Positions 11,735 through 22,238 of a stretch of 64,000 bases of DNA are shown here, in pieces. The position numbers and the translations under genes are program-made. The stretch is from the NCBI GenBank assembly GCA_907163375.1, contig CAJQUW010003226.1, forward strand, positions 186,001 to 250,000, given 5' to 3'. Positions within the stretch are counted from its first letter, which is position 1, and each line of letters opens with the position of its first letter. A model generated the notes under the pieces. The model searched no databases, was not told the origin of the DNA, and saw nothing but the letters and a program-made list of their open reading frames with translations. Source of the DNA: Prostheceraeus crozeri. Taxonomy: Eukaryota > Platyhelminthes > Polycladida > Euryleptidae.

Positions 11735-14265
11735 TTAGAAGGAGACTATAATTCAGGAAATCATCAGTAGCTCTCGGACTATTCCTATCATAGAGAAAAG
11801 CCACAGAACAGAGAAGTGTGTGGTGGAAAGTCTCCTGTAGCCTAGTGCTGTAGTCAGTATCTTGCATCATCACTTTGCGCTATGACTTTGCGTCAGATCC
11901 GAATTCTGATTGACCGTGGATCATGAAAATCAGCAGTAAAAGCGAATGAATAATGCCGTTATTATTGTTTCCGAATATTTTCTTGATGATGACTTCGGGG
12001 CCGATTGGTGCACACAATGGGCGAAGAATCTTTACAATAGAATAAATAAATAAATTAATAAATAATAAGACAGGAATAACTTCTGTGCTTGCCATTGCAT
12101 TTTCCACTGTTTGTCTTGATACACGAAATATGATTCATAGATACTCTGTTATCAAGAAACTTGATTGCCTCCTACACGTTGTAAGTAGGCTATTATGACT
12201 GAAAAAATTAATTTCTATTTGATTTCATTTAAATTTTCTTCCTTGTGGGAGCAAAGCCAGTTCATCAACCAGACTGCATAGAATCTTATCTATGTTTCTA
12301 TTATTTTCCTTTCGAAATGAAGCGAAAGATATATTGTTGAAAAGGTACTATTTTTTTCTTTCTTAGTGGTTCTGATCATTTGAGAAGGGCCTAATGTGTA
12401 ATGTAGTAGATGAGAGATTTTGACAAAAGTGGCTATAATACAGGCAAATATAAAGCTTAATAGAGTAGCAGTCAAAAAGTTGTATAAGCTGGTCGGTTCT
12501 CGTTTTGAAGATACAACAATATTTCGTCCTCTGTCGAACATATTTCCATATGTAGGCCTATACTTTTCATGATTGCGGTCAATTCGCTTTAGTCCTTTAA
12601 TCATCACATCACTTAGACTGCCACATTCGGTTGATGTTCACAATACTTCTTAGTCAATTTTAGCTACATTGTGACACAGACACAGTTTTTAAACATCAAA
12701 CATATGATATGCATCTTTATTATGATAATATGAACCTGATTACTGTCTAGCAATCTAATATACATGTATTTTAATTTTTGTTCGCAAACAATTCATTTCT
12801 TTGACATGCACAAACTGAAAATGTGTTATTCATATTCTGCAATCTTTCTAGAACACGAAGTAAGTCCATGTTGACGAGCAGACGATTCACCAACATCAGC
12901 TATGAAATTTCGCTACTCATTCTTATTTTTCTAAACCACAATTTTCAAGACCATATTTGAGTGTCTTTCGTGAAGTACAATTAAATTTTCACAACACCCA
13001 TGAGCAATATAGAAGCACTAGGGTCTACTAAAAATCTTGGCGTCCAAAATTGTAAAAATTTCAAAATATCATTGATTTCAGAAGATAGCAATTCTTCTCC
13101 TACCTATCTACATTATAACACTGCTGATACGTAGCCACCTGCAGCTGTGAAAATTTTCGAATCAATATAGATCGAATCACGAACTTTTAACCGCTATATC
13201 GAGTGTATATTTACTGTTCTTGATGGTATAACAGGCATTTAAGCATATGAAATATTTTTTAAAGATGATAAACTTCTTTCGATGGGAGTTAACACTCTAT
13301 TAAATCGACAGAACCAGATGAAAAAAAATCTATGGACGGCAATGGAAATTACTCTCCGTTTATTGCTTTCTACGAAATAAATAAACGACTTGCGAGGACT
13401 ACTACAATTCCTATGTTTTGTAATAGTCCTTACAACTTATCAACAGCTTAGCATTTATTTGTCACACAATTACTAATAATTAATATTTTGCTATTTATCA
13501 CTGTTATTTCAACTGCTATCTTTGTAACAAACATTTATTTATTTAGAAACATGCATGTATTTGTAGAACACATGCAATTGTGTAAAACACAAGCAGCAGC
13601 AACACTGAAAGCATTTTTAGAATACTAAAGCATGCAATACATGAAATGCATTATGATAAACTAAACTGCCAAAATATATTTCCTTACTTCAATCCAATCT
13701 TTTGATGCAGAAATTGCAGTAAAGCATGACCGCTCCAACTCCTCCTCATGTCTCGATTTTGGAGGTACCCAAGATTCAATATCGTCTTCTCCTGACATTT
13801 CATTAGTACAATTATTTCATTATTTACCTGTGAAATGGAAAAAACAAGCTGTTCCTGTGCCGCAAGTGTTGAAGAAACAAAGATAATTGGTAAAATTCAC
13901 GTGAGAATGCATCAACATCAGGTGTCCGATAGTTACCAATATAACCTGTTTTAGGCATAATAATGCTCGAGTGTGAAGGTAGCGGAACAACTTATAACTT
14001 TAAACTTGAATTTCTCAAAAGCAACTGCGAAATTGAGGAGAAAGTGTCCAGATTCATGATCATGAGACTGAAATAGATATAGCATAGCTGTTTCGAATAG
14101 AATCACGCTGCAATAAAAGAAATGGATCAGATGGGTAGTTCCACTAGCTTTGCACACGCTGGCTACATGAACATGTTGCGATATTGCCGATTTTAACTGC
14201 ATTGCTGTGAGAAATGAAGCATATATTTGTGATAGGTGCAACAAATTGGATGAGGAAGTGACAAA
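11735..14265. other. Intergenic, nothing recognised
   Basis: AT-rich sequence without coding motifs. A 128-codon minus-strand frame (13951-14337) overlaps the start of the Penelope-like 3' end and shows no family motif, so I do not call it. Confidence 0.4.
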
Positions 14266-14342
14266 GTAAAATTTTAATAAGAAGTTTTTGGAAAGCCAAG
14301 TACGGTGATGGTAAATAAAAATATAGGCTATTGTCAACTATA

Positions 14343-14378
14343 TATTACGACCTTATATCCAAGGCCATCATCAGGTTC
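14343..14378 (-). ncRNA. Decayed hammerhead-like core, left Penelope copy
   Basis: The minus strand reads CUGAUGA (14374-14368), then a stem pairing GGCCUU with AAGGUC, then GUAA where active hammerheads need GAAA. The position in the 3' end of a Penelope-like element is where such ribozymes are known. The altered box predicts little or no cleavage. Confidence 0.5.
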
Positions 14379-14532
14379 TGAATCATACATTATGCAGAAA
14401 ATCAATTTCAAATTTTGATCGTAAAAAAATTTGTAGGATGATTATGCAATGTTGCATAGAAGTTGGAGAGTCTGTGGAAAACATAGAGTTAAAAAACATG
14501 TTAAGCTATGTGTTAAGAGAAATTCATAAAAA

Positions 14533-15100
14533 TCAAAGATATAAAAAGTCTTTCAATTCTTCAACCTCTGCTTTTGAGTTAATTTGAGGATTATATTTCT
14601 TTATTAGGATGGCTTCTCGTAATCGTAAATTCGCCTCATCGGGGTCAAAGTCAATGATATCGATGTTGTATTTATCAGCGTTGGCATTGCATGCTTTTCT
14701 GTGCTTGTTTACTGATGAGTTTTTGTTTGTTAAATGTTCTTTAAAACGTTGATGTAGCGGCCTTACAGTGCTACCAATATAAATATTTTTGCAAATGTTA
14801 CATGTTATTCTGTAGACTACTTTGGTTCGGTTGCAGACTTTTTCATTTTTGATGGAACACGTTTTCATCTTGTATTCTGTGTGTGTTCTCTTCTTTAAAT
14901 GGCTTCTCAAGGGTTGAGATTTGTGACATATTCGGACATTTTTCATACCTACTGTTCTACTGATCCTTTTTATGCGATTATCGATTTCTTCGTTGATGTA
15001 TGGTAATTTAAGGTATTGAAAAGACTTCGTGTTAGGTCTTTTTTTTGGCTTGATGATTTTTGAATCTGTTACGAAGTCGTTTTGATATCCATTTAACTCA
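14533..15100 (-). pseudogene. Penelope-like GIY-YIG endonuclease domain
   Basis: Open minus-strand frame whose usable part begins near 15100 without a proper start. The first methionine, at 14946, is internal. In order it shows a basic linker (KPKKRP), LPYINEEIDNRIKRI, HKSQPLRSHL, a Cys knuckle CNIC directly before the YIG box of NIYIGSTVRPLHQRFKEH, and NSSVNKH, ending FLYL-stop. In Penelope-like proteins this domain nicks target DNA and lies C-terminal to the RT. The RT itself is missing here, so this is a 5'-truncated copy. The domain core is intact with no internal stop. Confidence 0.8.
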
Positions 15101-15329
15101 GTACTTCGTCAAAATTATTTTGATGTTTCTCATTGCTGATAGGGTTAGAACAACGCTCACTGATTCCCTTTCTTTCGTTGATAGCACAAGACATTTTTGT
15201 GGACGGAGGCAGGTGTGATAGGCAATGCATAAAAGTGTTTTTTCGAGCGAACTTCATATAAAATAATAATTTAGTAAAAATAATAATAATTTTATAAGAA
15301 TTTCGCTGGATCACGTGTTCCATCAAAAA

Positions 15330-15642
15330 TGAAAAAATCTGCAACCGAACCAAAGTAGTCTACAGAATAACATGTAACATTTGCAAAAATATTTATATTG
15401 GTAGCACTGTAAGGCCGCTACATCAACGTTTTAAAGAACATTCAACAAACAAAAACTCATCAGTAAACAAGCACAGAGAAGCATGCAATGCCAACGCTGA
15501 TAAATACAACATCGATATCATTGACTTTGACCCCGATGAGGCGAATTTACGATTACGAGAAGCCATCCTAATAAAGAAATATAATCCTCAAATTAACTCA
15601 AAAGCAGAGGTTGAAGAATTGAAAGACTTTTTATATCTTTGA
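15330..15642 (+). pseudogene. GIY-YIG fragment of right Penelope copy
   Basis: Encodes the same C-terminal domain as the minus-strand copy: TKVVYRITCNICKNIYIG, HQRFKEH, NSSVNKH and the FLYL-stop end. It lacks any start codon or upstream coding sequence because the element is truncated at 15313. Two visible changes from the left copy are FKEHST for FKEHLT and HREAC for HRKAC. No role is expected without the RT. Confidence 0.75.
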
Positions 15643-15796
15643 TTTTTATGAATTTCTCTTAACACATAGCTTAACATGTTTTTTAACTCTATGTTTTCCA
15701 CAGACTCTCCAACTTCTATGCAACATTGCATAATCATCCTACAAATTTTTTTACGATCAAAATTTGAAATTGATTTTCTGCATAATGTATGATTCA

Positions 15797-15834
15797 GAAC
15801 CTGATGATGGCCTTGGATATAAGGTCGTAATATA
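15797..15834 (+). ncRNA. Decayed hammerhead-like core, right Penelope copy
   Basis: Plus-strand twin of 14343-14378: CUGAUGA at about 15801, stem GGCCUU/AAGGUC, then GUAA instead of GAAA. Both copies share the same disabling change, so it predates their duplication. Confidence 0.5.
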
Positions 15835-15905
15835 TAGTTGACAATAGCCTATATTTTTATTTACCATCACCGTACTTGGCTTTCCAAAAACTTCTTATTA
15901 AAATT

Positions 15906-16852
15906 ATGTCGAGCCAAGGCAAATTCGCTCAAAGTAAAATTGATTTACTGTGCCTATCAGCAAGACCAAGAAATTGAAGCTTTCTTTCTCTAAGAGCTCT
16001 AGAGCTTTCTTAACACGAAAAATCTAAAAGTTTTGAATTTTTATGCCACAAGAGCAAAACGCATAATTCATGATGACACATCGCATATGAAATGCATTTC
16101 ATAATGATTAAGACATCTCGAATGACTTGCTTTTATTGGCAATATCAATCGAATTTTGATCGACCATGTTTATTGTTCATTGCTGTTGTTGTCGATTATT
16201 ATCGTTGTTTATTGTAAATTCATTGCTACATTACTCTGTGAAGTAGCGACTCCTTCCGCAATCTGAAGTGTTACTCATGTAAGGTAAAATTTGATAAATT
16301 ACCTGTCTTTGAAGAGATGACTATTCAAATCCAAAGATAATGATGTAAATTCGGCTCAGTGTTATGCATTTCAGCCACACAGTGGCTAGTTCAGATTTTA
16401 AAGTAGAATTCTGCATCACACGTTGGTTGCTAAAACGTACTTGGCAATAACTTATTTGTATGAACAGCTTGAGTGAAAATGACAGCATAATAATGACTAT
16501 GTCGTCGTCAACTTCTTTATAAATCGTAGTAACTCTGGGCATCGCATTAAAACGTCCAAGAAATCACGTTGGTGCACCAAGGTCAAATTCGCAATTTTAA
16601 TTAGGAGCTCAAATCCAAAATGTAAAGCTAACACGCTTTAATGGAAAGCGACAGATGTTGGCATTGTTTATGAAATATTCAAGTGGATGACATGGTAGAA
16701 AGGATATAGATCATCAAAATGTTGTCGTCTTCTTATTTTTCGAAAATTTCATCACAAATTCGCAAGAGTGACATCGCCATGCTATATTTAGAGTGAATGT
16801 CTGTGCTCATTGGTTCATGATGAACCAGAGAGGGAAATTTACTAAGTTGTAT
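15906..16852. other. Intergenic, nothing recognised
   Basis: No coding motif. A 17-bp palindrome, TGGTTCATGATGAACCA, lies at 16811-16827. A (TA)n tract at 16853-16868 is the target of the next element. Confidence 0.4.
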
Positions 16853-16868
16853 AAATATATATATATAT

Positions 16869-19689
16869 CAGGGGCGGCTCGTGCCCCGAACTGCAGGGCG
16901 TGCTAGTAAAAGTCAAATGAAATATCAATGATCCTAGGTCTTATAAAACCACCAAACCGTTATTTGTTTGTTTCCGGACCTCATTATAACCAATAATTTT
17001 GATATAAAATATACCGCATAAGGTACAATGTACAGAAAAAACACTGCGAGTATTTAGGATGTTGTATTTTTGGTATGCATAAACGACAAAAACGTTCAAT
17101 TTATTTATAAATTAGCTTTATGCGCCTGTCCTTCATTAATGCAAAACGATCGATGATGTCATTGTAGCTAATTGAATCAGCAATTTCATTTTCAACTGAA
17201 ATTAGCATGAGACTTTCCAATCTATCTTCTAACATCGTTGACCGGAGGACTGACTCGATCCGATTCAGGCATGAAAAAGTGCGCTCAACCGGTACGGTGG
17301 TAACAGGGATAGTCAAAATTAATTTCAAGAGCTTGCTAACTTCTGAGAGTGCATCATGAAGATCATTGTCATAAATGAATTTTAACATATCACTGAGATG
17401 TATATCAAATTGATCAGACGAGTATACGACACACAACTGTGATTTCAATCGAGGAAAATCAAATAAATCTTTGTATACAGAATACTTTAACACAGAAAAA
17501 ATCTTCAGTGGAAATTCGCGTCTGTAATTATGAAATTGGTCCTGATTTAGTAGAGTGAAAAAGGACAAGACTGTCATATCTTGAAAACGAGTTTGAAGAT
17601 TTTGAATTAATATATCGATAATCGAGAAGAAAACTGATTCATAATGTGCCAATCTGTGGGCTTCGCTTTCAAATGCTTGACTTCGAGTCTGCATGTTACA
17701 GCTTGTTTCGAACCGTGATATAGCTGTCGCGATTTTGGAAAACACATCACTACACCGAAGTTTACGCAAATCCTCAATGGTTTGCTCAACAGCACCATGA
17801 GCTGTGTGCAAAAGCAAAGAAGCCTTCTGTAATCTTTGAAACAAAATGTGACACAAAGGCAAAGTCGTATTGAAAATTTCAAGCATAACAATAAAGTTGA
17901 AATCTCTCAACTTACCCAACAGAGACCCTGCTTTATCTATGGTCACACAATCCCAGTCGCTGTTATTATCACGTATCAACGAAAAACATTCACATAAACT
18001 TTCAAAATTTTTGTGAACAACGGAAACAGCTCTGTGATTATACGACCATCGTATTGGAGTTATCGATATCATTCTTTTGCCACTGTTACCACAAATTTCA
18101 CTCAAATGGGAGCGGCGCTTTGCTGAATGATTAAAAAAAGCATGAAAAGATGAAATATCAGAAAAAAAGTTCTTAACGTATTGGTTAGAGCAGCAAGCTC
18201 TCGATAAAGATAAATTCAAGCGGTGCGCAAAACAATGGACATAAAGCGCCATCGGGTAATGTGAACGAATTACAATATGCACTCCATTTCGAGAACCTGC
18301 CATCGTAGAACATCCGTCGTATGTCTGAGAAACAAGCTTTGCCTTGGGATCGAAATCAGCGATATTAGCTAACACTGTTTTAGAAATATTATCTGCATTT
18401 TGGCTGATAGATATATCAGAGAGCCCAAGAAAGCGTTCGTAAACATTACCGTTCCTTTCATAACGTACTGCTATTGCCAATTGGCTTCTAACAGAGAGAT
18501 CAGATGTTTCATCTACAAGGATCGAAAAAAAGTCGCTATCATTAATTTGTGAACGAATTACATTCTTAATTTCAGAAGCAATAGAAAATATGAGATCATT
18601 TTGTATGGTTTTTGAATCACCCTTGAAGACGGAAGAGTTTTCAAAATGTTCTTTTAATAAGGGGTCGTACTTCTGTATAAGAGCAGTTATCTCTTTAAAG
18701 TTACCTCTGTTCATTGAGTCGATAGATTCGTCGTGTCCGCGGAATGCGAGTTCATTTTTCGCCAAAAGTATGCAAATATCTATCAGTCGTCGTAGGATAT
18801 CTCTATTCTTACTCACTTCAGCATTGTGAATATCAACAGATAGTTTTCGTGCTTCTGACAATGCGACGTCAATAGGTGAAACTTTAAGAAAAAGTTTCAA
18901 TTTAACACTATTATCCACATGAGCAACCGACTTTTCGTGCTTTGAAATAGCACCTGATAAATGTGCAAGGTCATCGAAACCTTTAACGGTCCAAGGATGA
19001 CACGCTTCTCTTTTCGTATCAAACAAGAGACACGGAAAACAAAACAATCGCTTACGCATCGGACATGCAGTCAACCATTCTTTTCTGTCGAACCACGAGG
19101 AGTTGAATATTCTGTTCTGCTTTCCAACCTTTTCTGACCAATGTATTTTAGGTGTATGTCTCCCACGTTCAACAATAGTTTTTTTTTCTTCGCTGGATAG
19201 TCGAGAAAAAGGATTGTTTATCAAAAAGTTCACAGTATTGATTTCATCCATGTCTTGTGAAGTATAAACAGTCGGTGAGATCGCTGTCAGTGGAGAGAAG
19301 GCGAGCAACTAACAGACGGTCGTCCTGATTTCAATTAGCACACCCTCTCGCATTTTCCTTGACGTGATTTGCAGCAGCAGTGGTGAGTGGCTGAGGTAAT
19401 CTCGTATTTGATTGGTTGATCACTGGTAATTCGTCAGAGGGAAATCATTCAGTCGTTCTAATATCTGACAGCACACCCTACCGATACTCCAATGTCATCG
19501 AATCCATGCAAAATATTTGTGTGAATGTGGCTGATGGAAAAGGAGTTCAACGACATTTCTGCAGGCTTATTTTGATCTCAAACAAACATTATTCAACATA
19601 TTTACATACAACTGCACAGTGCACATTATTTTTGGGACAGGAAAATAGAGCAGGCGTCTTAGCACGCCTAGCACACCCCGACGAGCCGC

Positions 19690-19694
<5 letters not shown>
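16869..19694 (-). mobile_element. Full-length hAT transposon, copy 1 (2826 bp)
   Basis: Ends are CAGGGGCGGCTCGT (16869) and, at 19694, the complement of CAGAGGCGGCTCGT, so the 14-bp TIRs differ at one base. The flanks are TA microsatellite on both sides (16853-16868 and 19695-19720), so the 8-bp duplication ATATATAT is compatible but cannot be proven. The transposase is on the minus strand, starting 386 bp inside the right end. An inverted copy of identical length lies at 29169-31994. Both carry an uninterrupted transposase frame, so the insertion is young. Confidence 0.93.
17101..19308 (-). CDS. hAT transposase, ZMYM1-like with DUF4371
   Basis: 735-codon intact frame encoding the transposase that cuts and pastes this hAT element. 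Order of parts: a TTF-type zinc-binding region at about residues 55-135 (WFDRKEW, ACPMRKRLFCFPC, ISKHEKSVAH); a DUF4371 region at 150-300 with the first catalytic aspartate in LVDETSD (D266); QTYDGCSTMAG with D331; HCFAHRLNLSLS at 358-369; RW at 420-421; and the C-terminal hAT dimerisation segment near 650-705, with PVTTVPVERTFSCLNRI, LRSTM and EDRL. This order is typical of the 'zinc finger MYM-type 1-like' hAT proteins of animals. The start is the first ATG; another at residue 20 (MDEINTVNF) is equally plausible. No stop, frameshift or missing motif is visible. It differs from the other copy at residue 444 (L here, S there). Confidence 0.93.
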   Translation of the reverse strand: MLAFSPLTAISPTVYTSQDMDEINTVNFLINNPFSRLSSEEKKTIVERGRHTPKIHWSEKVGKQNRIFNSSWFDRKEWLTACPMRKRLFCFPCLLFDTKREACHPWTVKGFDDLAHLSGAISKHEKSVAHVDNSVKLKLFLKVSPIDVALSEARKLSVDIHNAEVSKNRDILRRLIDICILLAKNELAFRGHDESIDSMNRGNFKEITALIQKYDPLLKEHFENSSVFKGDSKTIQNDLIFSIASEIKNVIRSQINDSDFFSILVDETSDLSVRSQLAIAVRYERNGNVYERFLGLSDISISQNADNISKTVLANIADFDPKAKLVSQTYDGCSTMAGSRNGVHIVIRSHYPMALYVHCFAHRLNLSLSRACCSNQYVKNFFSDISSFHAFFNHSAKRRSHLSEICGNSGKRMISITPIRWSYNHRAVSVVHKNFESLCECFSLIRDNNSDWDCVTIDKAGSLLGKLRDFNFIVMLEIFNTTLPLCHILFQRLQKASLLLHTAHGAVEQTIEDLRKLRCSDVFSKIATAISRFETSCNMQTRSQAFESEAHRLAHYESVFFSIIDILIQNLQTRFQDMTVLSFFTLLNQDQFHNYRREFPLKIFSVLKYSVYKDLFDFPRLKSQLCVVYSSDQFDIHLSDMLKFIYDNDLHDALSEVSKLLKLILTIPVTTVPVERTFSCLNRIESVLRSTMLEDRLESLMLISVENEIADSISYNDIIDRFALMKDRRIKLIYK

Positions 19695-19720
<26 letters not shown>
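19695..19720. repeat. (AT)13 microsatellite at hAT copy 1
   Basis: Perfect 26-bp AT tract abutting the right TIR. With 16853-16868 on the other side it shows that the transposon inserted into a TA microsatellite. Confidence 0.9.
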
Positions 19721-20073
19721 TGAACTAAAAGGAAATTTACTGTTGTATGAGCCATCTCTATATGAAATCCAATTATGTACATATCTATCAGTTCTGAGTA
19801 AGAGCGTCCACGGCTAAACTGCATGAGCTGAAGTCAAACGTTTTTACAGAATGTGGATTTAATTGTCTTGAACACTGGGTATACTTTAGAAGTGTAAAAC
19901 GAATTTACACAGGATCCGCCTTGTTATTTAAATCAGACACATCTGACATCCGACATATCCAGTTCCGACCAGATATAAAATTGTCAAATTCAGTGCATCC
20001 CTATTCACCATGACAAATACAGTAAACAACTCAATAGAAAAGTGTCCAGAATAGATCTAGATCTAATCAAGAA

Positions 20074-20136
20074 ATTCCATAGCAGCCGTAGACGCTGCGT
20101 TTCGTCTCACACGGACTCATCAGTATGACCCGGAAT
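20074..20136 (-). ncRNA. Hammerhead ribozyme
   Basis: The minus strand contains CUGAUGAG (20123-20116), a short stem II (GUC/GAC) with its loop, and GAAAC (20103-20099). A 3-bp stem III (ACG/CGU around CAG) follows, leading to the cleavage triplet GUC with predicted cut between 20091 and 20090. Stem I closes with an AU pair next to the core and, beyond an internal loop, AUUCC (20136-20132 side) pairing with GGAAU (20078-20074 side). All invariant core nucleotides are present. A small stem III with a longer stem I matches the type I hammerheads of Penelope-like elements and retrozymes. It sits about 700 bp downstream of a minus-strand GIY-YIG frame, as expected for a Penelope-like 3' region. 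Self-cleavage is inferred, not shown. Confidence 0.8.
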
Positions 20137-20320
20137 AGTCCATGCTAGCTTGTGACACCTAACAGGTTACTCTGAGATTGCCTGGGCTGCACAACAGGTT
20201 AATCAAAGCATGGTTATCCTAGCTTTGTCGTGCGGCTGATAATCCTAATGATTACAGAGTGCCAGTTCGCCTATGTAGAAGATATAAAATTTCTTGTAAC
20301 TTGAACAATTTAAGCACTAT

Positions 20321-20362
20321 ATTCCTTGGCAGTCGTAGACACTGCGTTTCACCCAACAATAG
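20321..20362 (-). ncRNA. Degenerate second hammerhead half
   Basis: The minus strand has GUGAAACGCAG, GUGUCUACG and CUGCCAAGGAAU, i.e. the GAAAC box, small stem III, GUC cleavage triplet and distal stem I of the ribozyme at 20074-20136, repeated 247 bp upstream. The CUGAUGA side is not recognisable. Tandem hammerheads are known in Penelope-like elements, so this is probably the decayed partner. Confidence 0.55.
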
Positions 20363-20839
20363 TTCGTAAGCACGGCAAAAACTAGCTTATGAAATTCACA
20401 GTGGTTGAGGAAGTTGACGTACTGCACAAGACTGCTCTGCTCTGCCTTTCTGCTTTTACTTATCCTGGCTTCGACGAGCAGTTGACATTTCTAACCGTAG
20501 TCACGACAAGAAAACAGTCTGAGAAACATTGAAATACATGTAGGTGTCATAATTCCACAAACTTCTTTTGTTGCGATGCCCGATCGAAGTACACACTACA
20601 AGACCTACGGGGAAACACTTTGAGAGAGCGATCTTGGAGCATAAAAAATCTTGAGTAGAAGTACTTGTACCTAGTCTACACGTTAAGTTAATTTACTCGC
20701 TGACTGAGGCACGATGAAGAGCATTATAGATCAGCAAATGATTGAATGATATTCTTATTATAAATCACTATTAATCATGTTTTCCAGCATTTGCGCAGAA
20801 GTTAGGTCTTCTCACATTTTGCGGATTTGCTCAGAATTT

Positions 20840-21358
20840 CTAAGATTTTCTTGTTTTTACGCATTTGCACAGGTGTGGCAACCCTGCTAGCAATCCTATT
20901 GCTAGTGGGTGGCAACAGATAAAACAGAGCCGCCCTAAACTTAAAGTCACATCTAATATCGTGTGTTGTCTGCAGTTTACATGCTGTCGGTGTACAATCA
21001 GTCTATTTCGAAAGATGTCACCTGATTGGCCAATATAATATTTTCCGCAATCGTTGCAAAATAAGGCGCATGTTACGTTTTGAGATAAGCAATTGATATT
21101 ATGTTTCATTTCGAATTGTTTAATTTTACCGCTATAGAATGAAAGAGCATCCCCCACTATTAAAGTTGGACAGCAACTGCATCTTATATCTCCACACTTT
21201 GAAATCTCTTTCTTGGTTTGTCTGTTCCGAATGTTAAAGATACAAAGGAAAGATGGTGGTTGCTTGCATGTTTTCATGAAAGTATATTGTGCGAATTTAT
21301 TCGTCAGTTTTAAACTTTCGGAAGCCGTTTTCATGGTATGTATATAATGTATGCACAA
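20840..21358 (-). pseudogene. Penelope-like C-terminal GIY-YIG fragment
   Basis: 172-codon minus-strand frame. Central part: Cys-rich KCGDIRCSCC, then CALFCNDCGKYYIGQSGD and NRLIVHRQHV. This is the C-x2-C plus YIG box and downstream helix found in the C-terminal endonuclease domain of Penelope-like retroelements. The frame opens only after the RT, which I do not see upstream (the next 900 bp carry no RT motif), and its end (CFICCHPLAIGLLAG) may be out of the true frame. The sequence is unlike the 14.5-kb copy, so it is another lineage. Two hammerhead motifs lie downstream, consistent with the same element's 3' repeat. Confidence 0.65.
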
Positions 21359-21364
21359 TTATAT

Positions 21365-22235
21365 GTAATATATCCGGTTGACTTTTCCCGGTTAAGGAGT
21401 GATTCTCTTCCATAGCTTCTGCTGCTCGTTATGAAAATAATCGGGAATGGAGGCGCAAAATGAGAATGAGCACCCACAGAAAAGTCTTCTCAAAATATTT
21501 ACTAGTGAGCTACAACATTATATTTGGTGGCAAAGTGTTCGCAAATATAATTCACAGGGTTACCACACAATTCCAAAATTCAAATCTCAGAATTATCCCG
21601 GAGTCATAAGTGATGTCCAATACCACATAAAACAATCGTAGCCCTGTTTGTAGTTGTATATGTGCAATTCCCTTAATTTCTACTTAATTAGTACAAGAAA
21701 AATAAAGAACAAAATGATTTTATCAATGATAAAAATATATATAACTGCCACCTCAAGAGTCAAACAAAAATCCAATGCATGCAAACTGTGCCAGATTGCA
21801 CTGTTTTCTTTTCATTTTATTATAGGATCCATAGTCTATTTCTTAAATGATTTATAGGGAGGCCTGGCACTGAGGAGGCCTGTTAATAGTATTATCAGCT
21901 AACTACTATCGCCATGCTTTTATTCTTATCACATGCGTTTTCATTAGTGGGGCCTTTTATTAGAAATGTACATGTGATGAATACTACATCAGATGACAAA
22001 AATGATGTATGATTACGTAGCGTACAATAGTGTGGATCGTCACGATTATTGTCGATATAAACAATTAAATATACACAGAAAACACATGGAAAACAAGTCT
22101 AACAACACTACATACAAAAATCACGAAATTTTGAAAAATGTTAACAAACTTAAAACAATTATTGTGAACCGCAAATGGGAAAGTTATAAAATGCTTTTAG
22201 AGTAGAAAATAAATCAAAACAATAGCCTATGTGTG
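21365..22235. other. Intergenic, nothing recognised
   Basis: AT-rich, short open frames only. I see no motif or repeat that I can support. Confidence 0.4.
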
Positions 22236-22238
22236 CAT

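Larger units (their letters stand above)
14270..15110 (-). mobile_element. 5'-truncated Penelope-like element, left copy
   Basis: Minus-strand 3' part of a Penelope-like retroelement: the C-terminal end of the coding region (GIY-YIG domain) followed by about 260 bp of 3' sequence carrying a decayed hammerhead-like core. Its distal 593 bp (14270-14862) are an almost perfect inverted copy of 15313-15905. The two 3' ends point outwards and the truncated 5' ends face each other across 450 bp. Partial and inverted arrangements are established behaviour for Penelope-like elements. Confidence 0.75.
15313..15905 (+). mobile_element. Penelope-like element, right inverted copy
   Basis: Plus-strand copy of the same Penelope-like 3' end as 14270-14862. 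It has the same 593-bp length and only a few substitutions that I could see by eye, for example G/A inside GAAAAATCTGC and T/C in GAACATTC. It encodes the GIY-YIG domain (frame open from about 15330, stop near 15642) and about 260 bp of 3' sequence. It is truncated just upstream of the knuckle region, so it is shorter at its 5' side than the left copy. Confidence 0.8.

Noticed and set aside
13951..14337. 128-codon minus-strand open frame
   Set aside because: Hydrophobic, low-information sequence overlapping the Penelope-like 3' end; no family motif and no conserved partner.
18590..18829. Open frame antisense to the hAT transposase, also present at 30034-30273
   Set aside because: It is conserved only because the two transposon copies are nearly identical; it is a shadow of the transposase.
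19416..19817. 133-codon plus frame in the hAT 5' region, mirrored at 29106-29447
   Set aside because: It lies antisense to the transposase leader and runs into AT-repeat codons; duplication of the element explains its conservation.
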